This document shows, in pieces, positions 1 through 6,573 of a stretch of 10,129 nt of DNA. Under the pieces are notes generated by a model. It was not told the origin of the DNA. It saw only the letters and a program-made list of their open reading frames with translations, and did no database searches. The position numbers were made by a program, and so were the translations under genes. This DNA is from Actinomycetota bacterium (lineage in GTDB: Bacteria > Actinomycetota > Acidimicrobiia > Acidimicrobiales > Ilumatobacteraceae). Where the stretch lies: the NCBI GenBank assembly GCA_010024485.1, contig RGGX01000035.1, positions 1-10,129 of the forward strand. The letters are read 5' to 3'. Numbering within the stretch: position 1 is the first letter of the stretch; every line of letters begins with the position of its first letter.

Positions 1-1975
1 TCGCGAGCGGAGTCGGTGTTCATTCCAGTGGAAGTCCATGTCGCACCCGATGTGGTCGCCGGAGAGCACGAGGCGGTACTTCGCGTGACGTCCTCGCGCA
101 GTTCCGAGGCCGACGGACTGCTCCGCGTATCGCTGACCGTGGAACCCGACCCGGGGCTCTCGATCACCATCGACCCCTCGGTGGTGCGAGGAACCCATCG
201 AGTTGAGTCCGAAGCCAAAGTGACCAACACGGGTAACACACCACTGCGCATCGCGTTGGAGACTCTCGATCCGGCAGGCGCCGTGACCTGCGCGGCTACG
301 CCGTCCTCGCTCGCACTTGAGCCAGGAGCGTCGGCGCCCGCAACGATCACCGTGTCCGCTCGTCGACGTGCCCTCGGCGGATCGATCAGGCGTCTCGTCG
401 GGATCCGAGCGGAGGGCACCTCCGAGACCTCACAAGTGTCGACACAAGTGTCGACCGAGGAATTCCTCACCTTCCATCATCGGGGCGTGGCGACCGCGAG
501 GGTGCTCGCCCTCGCGGTCATCGGAGTCGTCATCGCCGTGCTCGGCGGCCTGTTCTCCCTCGCGACTCTCGCTGACGCCGACGACGCGCCCCTCTGGATT
601 CAGTCTCGGTGGAGCCGCCTCGGCGCCGACCGGTGGTGTGATCGGAACGATCGATGCCCGATCCGACTCGTCTCCCGTCGCGCGGGCACGGGTCACGGCG
701 ATCGGCACCGATCGCGATGGTCGAGCGGTGGAGCTCGCCTCGACGGCGACCGACGAGCGAGGCGCCTACCGCTTCCCCTCCCTACCAATCGGAACCCACC
801 GGCTCAACGTCGAAGCCGTGGGGTTCGCTGAGCAGACCGACGACCTCGAGGTGATCGTGGTTCCAGGGGAGGACACCGAGGTCGATCCGATCGAATTGCG
901 AGGACTCGATGGGGAGGTTCTCGGAGCGGTCACTCTCGCCGATCGTTCGCCGGGTGCTGCGGGCCCTGATGAGGTGACGATCACCTCCGAGTCCGTCGAC
1001 GATCGGCTGGCTGATCCGGTGACGGCGACACCGGACGAGCGCGGCCTCTTCACGATCAGCGGCCTCTCCGCTCCTGGTCGGCACCGCTTGACGTTGACGG
1101 CGCCGGGCCATGTCTCGAGGACGATCGACGTCGAGTTAGCCGCCGGACAGTCGCTCACCGTGCCGCAGGTGAGCCTTCCCGGAGAACCCGGCTCGATCGC
1201 GGGCCGCGTCGTCGACTCCTCCGGACGACCGGTCGACGGGGTCGCCGTTCGCATCCTCGGCTCGGGAGTCGAACTCGAGGCTGAGACCGATGCCGATGGG
1301 CGATACGCCCTGGCTGAGGTGCCAGCCCCCGACACGTTCGTCGTGGAGTTCTTCCTCACTGGATACGAGCGTCAGTCGACCGCTGTGCGCCTCGAGGCCG
1401 GGGAGCGTCGCGATGCGGTCAACGGCACCCTGCTCGGCACCACCGCGATATTGAGCGGACGGGTGCTCGATGCCGAGGGAGCCGGGATTCCATCGGCGAC
1501 GGTCACCGTTCGCGGGGAGGGCTGGTCGACCGTCACCTCCTCCTCATCGTCGACCACCGCTGCCGGCCAGGTCGGCACCTACCGGCTGGCTGGTGTACCC
1601 GTACCCGGCTCGTACACCGTCACGGTCGAAGCGGACGGCTACTCGACCCGATCGATCGAGGTGGTGTTCGTGGTGGCGGCCCCGCAGACCGGCATGGATG
1701 TGGTCCTGTCGGTCGACACCGGTGCCGTCTCGGGGACGGTGTCCGTCGACGGACTCGCGACCGGGGGTCTCGATGTGTCGCTCGACGACGGCCGAACGTC
1801 GCGGCGTGTTGTTTCGGCGACGAGCCCTGCGGGTCGATATTCGTTCACGGGCGTCAGGCCCGGCTCATACACCCTCACCGTTGAAGGCCGGGGGGTGGAG
1901 ACCCGGATCTTCGCGATTCGGGTCGCCGCCGGCGGGTTGGTCACCGTCGATGTATCCACTGAGGCGGCCGACTGA
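1..1975 (+). pseudogene. Ig-like / membrane helix / carboxypeptidase-regulatory-like repeat protein, 5'-partial and frameshifted
   Basis: The frame is open from base 1 (GTG at 16 is internal), so the start lies upstream. Frame 1 encodes Ig-like beta sequence to about 480, then a membrane helix (about 502-573) preceded by Arg and followed by an acidic ADADD stretch, which predicts N-inside/C-outside. The continuation is in frame 2: about five carboxypeptidase-regulatory-like repeats (about 626-890, 901-1180, 1186-1430, 1440-1700, 1710-1960), each with an SGxV opening and a GxYxFxxVxPGxYxLxVxxxG core. The switch fits one extra C in CCCC 589-592; removing it joins DDAP to SGFSLGG. The next gene has the same layout in one frame and its Ig region aligns (LTVEPS, VRG/LSG, xxGxSxI), which supports a single original protein. 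No catalytic domain is visible. Its stop overlaps the next ATG by one base (TGATG). It could be a true pseudogene, a sequence error or a slippage gene; the frame switch itself is well supported. Confidence 0.8.
431..454 (+). repeat. Perfect 12-bp tandem duplication
   Basis: CACAAGTGTCGA occurs twice in a row (431-442 and 443-454) within the first repeat-protein gene, giving the in-frame duplication QVST-QVST just before the membrane helix. The junction forms the palindrome GTGTCGACAC (436-445). Confidence 0.9.
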
Positions 1976-4416
1976 TGTTCGTGCAGGTGCGTCCCCCAGA
2001 GGCGCGTGTCGCGGCGGGATCGTCGATCGACCTTGAGGTGCTCGTGCACGACACGGATGGGGACCTGAACGGGGCCCCTCTTGAGGTCGATCTCCTCGGC
2101 GTGCCGAGTCGTTGGGTGACCGCGGGCGCCTCGCCCGCCGATGCCTGGGTAGGCCCCCGCATCGCCATTCAGATGCGGGTCGATGTGCCTCGGCACTTCG
2201 CTGCCGGTGAGCTCGTTCTGGCGGTCCGAGTGCGGCCGGCCGGATCTGAGGCCTCCCTCGACTCGGCAGCCTTCGAGCGAGTGGTGATCAACGTCTCGGA
2301 GGCGCCGTCGGTGCGCCTGACCGTCGAGCCGTCTGTCCTGTCGGGCAGGCGGCGGGCGCGCGGGTCGATGATCGTCGCGAACGACGGCTCGTCTCCCATC
2401 CTCGCGGCGCCCTACGCCATGGATGTGGAGGGTGCTGTCCGGGTGGCTTTTGATCGGGCTCGCGTTGAGGTCGGCCCGAACTCCTCGACGAGGGTCGGAG
2501 TGACGGCTGATGGCGGCCGCGCCTGGTTTGGACGACCAAACCGCCGCGCCATCACCCTCGGAGTCGAGGCCGGCGCTCGAGTTCCTCTCGAGTTGCCCGT
2601 CGTGCGACCCGCCCGCATTGGACCGATCCTGTCAGCGCTCCTGTTCGCCGTGCTCGCCCTCGCCCTGTTGGGTGTGTCCGCCGCCCCCGGTCTTCTGCGA
2701 GACCGCGAGGCGGACAACCCGGAGGTGAGCGCACCAATCGATCAGCCAGCGGGGCTCGGGCGACTCGCGGGCTCCGTCGTCGAGGGGCGAGTGGTTGCGC
2801 AGTCCGATGGTTCGACGATCGACGGAGCAGTCGTTGAGCTGTTCGCGGCCGACGACCAGGTGTCACCGGTGGCGGTCGCGGCGAGCGGGGTCGACGGCGT
2901 CTTCACGCTGGTGTCGCCGAGTCCAGGACCACACCTCGTGCGCCTGTCCGCGGCGGGATTCACAACGGCTTGGCAAGGAGGCACGTCTCGTCCCGACGCG
3001 GTCGTCGACGTTCCCACTCCGGGTTCCGAGGGCGGGTCCACCGTTGACATCGGCGACCAAGTGCTCACCGGAGACACGGGCCGGATCTCCGGTCGGGTGA
3101 CCGGCGTCGATGCGACCGGCTCAAGCCTGAGCGCCCGCGTGCTCACCGACGACGATGCTGAGGTGCGCGAGCTGCTCATCGGAGTCGGGGGCACGTTTGA
3201 GCTGGTTGACCTGCCTGCCCCATCTCAGATCTCACTCGAGGTCAGCGTCGCCGATCGGCTGGTCGCCTCGCACACCGTCTCGCTTCTGGCCGGAGGAAGG
3301 GTGTCCGACGTGGTGCTGACCACCTCCGTGGGGGAGGGGAGCGTTGTCGGGACGGTGTCCACCGAGGCCGGAGGGCTCGGCGGCGTATCGGTGGTGGTGA
3401 GCGATGGTTCTCAACGTTGGGAGACGGTGTCGTTAACCCAGGGCGACATCGGCTCGTTCTCCTTTGAGGGGGTGCCGGTCTCGCCTCGACTGACGGTCAC
3501 CGCCACGCGAGCCGGCTTTGTCTCGGCTTCGGTGGTGACCTCGTTCGGTCGCGACGGCGTTGCTCGCGCCGATCTCCGACTTGAGCCCGCCGATGGTTCC
3601 ATCTCCGGTGTCACCACCATCGCCGGTGGTGATCCGGTGAGCGGCGTTGAGATCGCGGTCGGCGGGCTGACCGGAGATGGTTCGATCGGTGTGGGAACCG
3701 TGTCGGTCGATCGGGTCGGAGTTGGGGCCGGCCGGTTCACGCTGTCCGGCCTGACGGTTCCCGGCGAGTACGTGCTCACCTTCTCTCGTGATGGTCTGGT
3801 GACCCAGACGCGGGAGGTCACCCTTGCGCGGGACGATTCGAGGATCGACGACCTCGTGGTTGGTCTTCCGAGTGAGGACGCGCTGGTGAGCGGAACGGTG
3901 ACCGGGCCCGGTGGTGCCGCTCTCGCCGATGCCTCGGTGGTGCTCTCCGATGGCACCACGGTGGTTCGCACGGTCAGTGCCGATGACCCGGCCGGTCGTT
4001 TCGAGTTCTCGGGGATCGCGCCCGGGGAGTTCACGCTCACCACGCGGGTACCGGGAGCGCTTCCGGTGGTGACCCGGGTGACGGTTGGTGCCGGTTCGAC
4101 CGTGGAGGTCGGTGTGGCGGTTGGGGAGTCATCGACGGTGACCGGTCGCGTGGTGACCGGCGGTACTCCGGTCGGTTCGGTAGCGGTGAGGGTCTTCCGG
4201 GTGGTCGATCACCCAGGGCCAGCGAGCGCCGCGGTCGCCGCCACGGTCTCGGCTTCGGACGGCTCCTTCAGCCTCTCCGGCTTCGACACGCCCGGCACCT
4301 TCGTCGTGACCGCGCAGTCGCCATCCGACCCCACGGCCACGGTTGCCTCGGTGGTGGTTGAGGTCCCGGTCGCAACCGCCATCGCCGTCGGTGATCTCGA
4401 CGTCTCGAGCGACTGA
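1975..4416 (+). CDS. Single-pass membrane protein with Ig-like N-terminus and six carboxypeptidase-regulatory-like repeats
   Basis: This is an intact 813-residue paralogue of the gene before it, translationally coupled through TGATG. Residues 1-210 are Ig-like beta sequence without a signal peptide. Residues 214-236 form a hydrophobic helix preceded by RPAR and followed by an acidic DREADNPE stretch, so the N-terminus should be cytoplasmic and the C-terminus outside. About six repeats follow (267-347, 369-449, 453-537, 540-630, 635-713, 719-810), each beginning with SGxVxG and containing GxFxxxGxxxPGxxxLxxxxxG. This is the CarboxypepD_reg/transthyretin-like fold, usually a stalk or adhesion module. 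No peptidase or hydrolase motif is seen, so a 'hydrolytic protein' label would be unsupported. From memory, similar proteins sit near the sheath gene in Streptomyces CIS loci. A role as a membrane-anchored stalk or docking factor for the particle is inference; a general surface protein is the alternative. Confidence 0.85.
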   Translation: MFVQVRPPEARVAAGSSIDLEVLVHDTDGDLNGAPLEVDLLGVPSRWVTAGASPADAWVGPRIAIQMRVDVPRHFAAGELVLAVRVRPAGSEASLDSAAFERVVINVSEAPSVRLTVEPSVLSGRRRARGSMIVANDGSSPILAAPYAMDVEGAVRVAFDRARVEVGPNSSTRVGVTADGGRAWFGRPNRRAITLGVEAGARVPLELPVVRPARIGPILSALLFAVLALALLGVSAAPGLLRDREADNPEVSAPIDQPAGLGRLAGSVVEGRVVAQSDGSTIDGAVVELFAADDQVSPVAVAASGVDGVFTLVSPSPGPHLVRLSAAGFTTAWQGGTSRPDAVVDVPTPGSEGGSTVDIGDQVLTGDTGRISGRVTGVDATGSSLSARVLTDDDAEVRELLIGVGGTFELVDLPAPSQISLEVSVADRLVASHTVSLLAGGRVSDVVLTTSVGEGSVVGTVSTEAGGLGGVSVVVSDGSQRWETVSLTQGDIGSFSFEGVPVSPRLTVTATRAGFVSASVVTSFGRDGVARADLRLEPADGSISGVTTIAGGDPVSGVEIAVGGLTGDGSIGVGTVSVDRVGVGAGRFTLSGLTVPGEYVLTFSRDGLVTQTREVTLARDDSRIDDLVVGLPSEDALVSGTVTGPGGAALADASVVLSDGTTVVRTVSADDPAGRFEFSGIAPGEFTLTTRVPGALPVVTRVTVGAGSTVEVGVAVGESSTVTGRVVTGGTPVGSVAVRVFRVVDHPGPASAAVAATVSASDGSFSLSGFDTPGTFVVTAQSPSDPTATVASVVVEVPVATAIAVGDLDVSSD
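2509..2553. repeat. Two-tier inverted repeat inside the intact repeat-protein gene
   Basis: GATGGCG (2509-2515) pairs with CGCCATC (2547-2553), and inside it GGTTTGG (2525-2531) pairs with CCAAACC (2536-2542) around the loop ACGA. Both arms are perfect and share one centre, separated by unpaired stretches of 9 and 4 nt. It lies in the Ig-like coding region, about 100 nt before the membrane-helix codons (which begin near 2614). Confidence 0.6.
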
Positions 4417-4417
4417 C

Positions 4418-4449
4418 CTGATCGAGCGAGGACCTCGCTGGTCGATCAG
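4418..4449. terminator. Hairpin terminator between convergent genes
   Basis: CTGATCGA (4418-4425) pairs fully with TCGATCAG (4442-4449), and GCGAG (4426-4430) pairs with CTCGC (4434-4438) around the loop GAC. Only a TGG bulge (4439-4441) interrupts the 13-bp stem. The hairpin fills the gap between the + stop (ending 4416) and the minus-strand stop (4446-4448), so it can serve both transcripts. No T-run follows on either strand; hairpins without a U tract are common at gene ends in high-GC actinobacteria. Confidence 0.75.
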
Positions 4450-5363
4450 CGCGGGTCGAGGCAGAGGACCTCAGAGGGTGTCTCCACCCAGGTCACCCCG
4501 GCGCCGCAGATCTCTGGAGAGGTCCGTGGCACCCTCGGGCCGTCGTCGTCGAGGGAGCCGGCGAGCGCGGTCGACCTGATGACGGCGAGTTTCACGCGAT
4601 CGACGACGTCGATCGGGATACCTGCCCCGAGAGTGGCCGAGTCGAGCGCGTTACGTGTCTGCTCCGCGAGGACACCGTCGATCGTGATGTCGACGCCGAG
4701 GTCGGCGAGGATCGTCTGCGCCTCTTCGATCTCGGTTGCGGTCAGCTCGTCGGCCGGGTGCTCGGCCTCGGAGGCGATCGAGTAGTCGGCGGAATCGCAG
4801 GTTGATGGGGTGATTAGCCCGTCCGCTCCGGTTGAGGCGCAACCACCGACGGCCCAGGTGGTGATCTCGATAGTGGCGATCGTCGTGGTTGGCGCGGTCG
4901 TCGTGGTGGTGACGACTGTCGTGGTCGGCGCGATGGTGGTCGCCACGGTGGTGGAGGGGGTCACCTCGTCGGTGCCGCGCTCATCCCACCAGTCGAGCAG
5001 CCGTGGGACGGCGACAAGGGCGAGGATCGCGAGGGCGAGTAGCGCGACGACGACTCCGAGGATGACGAGGAGTTTTTTCGAGGAGTCTTTTGGGGCGTCC
5101 GGGTCGATGAGTTCGGGTTCGACGGCGGACTCGCTCGGCCCAGTGCTGTCCCCGGTATCAGTTGAGCGCAGGGCCTGCGGGTTCACGAGGCGCATTCCGC
5201 GTGGAGGCTTGAAGCCGCTCGGCATCTTCATGTTGCTCAGCGACTTGCCGGTGTATCTCCGGGTGGTGCGCTCGAGTTTGCTGAGGCCGGGTACGTGCCG
5301 ACGGAGCTGTCGGAGCACCGTGTTCTGGATGCCGCGCGAGACCACGGCGAGAGTCTCGCACAA
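4446..5363 (-). CDS. Bitopic membrane protein with Thr-rich linker and peptidoglycan-binding-like domain; possible CisA-like anchor
   Basis: The reading frame gives 305 residues from TTG at 5363. Residues 1-97 are basic to polar and predicted cytoplasmic, with RRHVPGLSKLERTTRRYTGK near the start. Residues 98-120 form one strong membrane helix ending before RLLDWWDE. Residues 133-167 are a Thr/Val/Pro linker suited to crossing the cell wall. The outer part has four cysteines (175, 189, 286, 301), possibly two disulfides. Residues 206-247 resemble PG_binding_1 (EEAQTILADLGV, then IDGVLAEQTRNAL). In-frame ATG (5370-5372), well placed after AGGAG (5379-5383), is followed directly by TAG (5367-5369), so translation must start at TTG or a later GTG, or the gene carries a codon-2 nonsense change. 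The gene is convergent with the repeat-protein pair and divergent from the lipoprotein gene. The layout recalls Streptomyces CisA, the bitopic protein needed for CIS contraction at the membrane; that link rests on topology and context only. Confidence 0.8.
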   Translation of the reverse strand: MCETLAVVSRGIQNTVLRQLRRHVPGLSKLERTTRRYTGKSLSNMKMPSGFKPPRGMRLVNPQALRSTDTGDSTGPSESAVEPELIDPDAPKDSSKKLLVILGVVVALLALAILALVAVPRLLDWWDERGTDEVTPSTTVATTIAPTTTVVTTTTTAPTTTIATIEITTWAVGGCASTGADGLITPSTCDSADYSIASEAEHPADELTATEIEEAQTILADLGVDITIDGVLAEQTRNALDSATLGAGIPIDVVDRVKLAVIRSTALAGSLDDDGPRVPRTSPEICGAGVTWVETPSEVLCLDPR

Positions 5364-5487
5364 TTCCTACATTCACCGCTCCTGTGTTTCGCCGGCTGGA
5401 GACGCGGGGGCTTCTCCGTCCGGTGTGGTGTTGTCAGAACGGTGTGAAACGGGTGCGTGGCCGATGGGGTCGATGCGGGAGCCTCCG

Positions 5488-6051
5488 ATGGTGCCTTGTC
5501 GCGCTCGGCCCCAGCGGGTGACGTCGGTTCGTGTGGGTTCCGTCGTGCGCCGACTTCTTGTCGGCGTGACCGTTCTCGCTGGGGTCGGCGCGTCGGCCGG
5601 TTGCGGAGGCGAGGAGATCCGCGCCGAATCAGGCGAGGTTGTCGCGCCTGGCTCGTGGTCGGTGTTCGATCTCCGCGCGGGCGACTGCATCGATGCCGGA
5701 GACGTCGAAGGCGACATCTCTGACGTCGGCCTCGTGCCCTGCGATCAGCCGCACACCCAAGAGGTGTTCGCCACGGTCGACAATCCGGAGACCGTCTACC
5801 CGGGTGCCTCCGAGCTCGCGCTCTGGGCTGATGGCGCGTGTCTCGCCGAACTCCGTTCTGCCCTCGGCCTCACGCTCGCCGACGGGGTCTTCATCTCGTA
5901 TCTGCTTCCGAGTTTTGACGGCTGGAACAAGAACGACGACCGGACGGCCGTCTGCGTGCTGGTGTTCCCCGATCGCGGTTCGGTGATCGGCTCGTACATC
6001 GCTGGAACAGCGGTGCAGACCGCCGTGAGCACCACGGAGGTCGCAGGCTGA
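5488..6051 (+). CDS. Septum-formation-domain lipoprotein
   Basis: ATG at 5488 is chosen because GGGAG (5477-5481) lies 6 nt upstream; in-frame ATGs at 5464 and 5473 are alternatives. The 187-residue protein has a basic N-terminus (RRLL), a hydrophobic stretch (about 23-38) and Cys39 in the sequence GASAGC, a somewhat atypical lipobox, so it is probably a lipoprotein. The mature part matches the actinobacterial Septum_form family: LRAGDCID (62-69), VPCDQPHTQEVF (83-94), YPG (104-106), and FISYLLPSFDGWNKNDDRTAVC (135-156), given here as positions with its SYL-P-W-DRT-C pattern being the key. Cysteines 67, 85, 118 and 156 are likely paired. The family's biochemical role is poorly defined. The stop overlaps the ATG of the DUF4280 gene by one base, which ties an envelope lipoprotein to a CIS tip gene in one operon. 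The 124-nt gap to the divergent gene (5364-5487) presumably holds both promoters, but I see no convincing -35/-10 pair there. Confidence 0.85.
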   Translation: MVPCRARPQRVTSVRVGSVVRRLLVGVTVLAGVGASAGCGGEEIRAESGEVVAPGSWSVFDLRAGDCIDAGDVEGDISDVGLVPCDQPHTQEVFATVDNPETVYPGASELALWADGACLAELRSALGLTLADGVFISYLLPSFDGWNKNDDRTAVCVLVFPDRGSVIGSYIAGTAVQTAVSTTEVAG

Positions 6052-6440
6052 TGGGGATCATGGTGTCCTCCGGCGCGCAGATGATGTGCACGTTCGGTGC
6101 TGCGCCTTCGGCGCTGAATGTTTTGCCGGTCGGGATGGTGAACGCCGGCGGCCCGGCTGCGGCAACGATCATGGACAACAAGCCGATGGTCAATATCGCG
6201 CCATTCGGTATGTGCATGTCGATGGCGAACCCGCAAGTAGCGGCGGCCACCGCGGCCGCGCTCGGCGTGCTCACCCCGATGCCGTGCCTTCCGAACATCC
6301 CGGGGCCGTGGGCTCCGGGTTCGCCGACGGTGCAGATCGGCGGCAAGCCCGCGCTGACGAACTCGTCGAAGTGCATGTGCGCCTACGGCGGAGCGATCTC
6401 GATCATGGTGCCCGGCCAGTTCACGGTGATGGCGCCGTGA
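6051..6440 (+). CDS. DUF4280 PAAR-like protein, putative spike tip
   Basis: This 129-residue protein has the DUF4280 pattern: an N-terminal GAQMMCTFG (8-16), a central DNKPMVNIAPFGMCMS (42-57) and a C-terminal GGKPALTNSSKCMCAYGG (97-114). Cysteines are at 13, 55, 79, 108 and 110. The many Gly, Pro, Met and Ala residues with short beta stretches fit a PAAR-like cone. PAAR and DUF4280 proteins cap the VgrG-like spike of contractile systems and can carry or connect effectors. Here it lies upstream of the sheath, apart from where a spike gene would be expected. It follows the lipoprotein gene with a TGATG overlap, so it is probably co-translated with it. Whether it is the structural tip of this particle or an effector adaptor cannot be told from sequence. 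Confidence 0.85.
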   Translation: MGIMVSSGAQMMCTFGAAPSALNVLPVGMVNAGGPAAATIMDNKPMVNIAPFGMCMSMANPQVAAATAAALGVLTPMPCLPNIPGPWAPGSPTVQIGGKPALTNSSKCMCAYGGAISIMVPGQFTVMAP

Positions 6441-6500
6441 AGGTCCGTCGTCCCCTTCGTTTCGAGGCGGCGGCCGCTCGTCGGTGCCCCATTGGCGGCC

Positions 6501-6548
6501 GCGGGAAATGGCCTCTTTCCCGGGCGGGAACGGTCATGTATTGTTCCT
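6501..6548 (+). promoter_or_regulatory. Candidate control region upstream of the sheath gene: nested inverted and direct repeats
   Basis: The 133-nt gap 6441-6573 contains CGGGAAA (6502-6508) paired perfectly with TTTCCCG (6516-6522) around a 7-nt loop. It also has GGAAC (6527-6531) opposite GTTCC (6543-6547), and a direct repeat GCGGGAA at 6501-6507 and 6524-6530, 23 bp apart (about two helical turns). A weak -10-like TATTGT lies at 6539-6544 with no good -35. The layout suggests an operator/promoter for the particle genes, or a short terminator after the DUF4280 gene. No T-run follows. Confidence 0.35.
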
Positions 6549-6573
6549 ACCTCCACACGAACCGGAGGTATCC

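Noticed and set aside
317..590. Independent start of the second frame at 317, giving a separate 552-residue protein
   Set aside because: Residues encoded before about 590 in that frame are Arg/Ser/Pro-rich shadow sequence; the true coding there is frame 1 with Ig and membrane-helix sequence.
4860..4975. Possible DNA repeat array of GTGGT-type units
   Set aside because: It is the reverse complement of codons for the Thr/Val-rich linker of the minus-strand membrane protein, with no regular unit or spacer.
4810..5487. Plus-strand extension of the lipoprotein frame back to 4810
   Set aside because: It runs antisense to the membrane protein gene and is low-complexity Val/Ser; the signal peptide and ribosome site place the true start near 5488.
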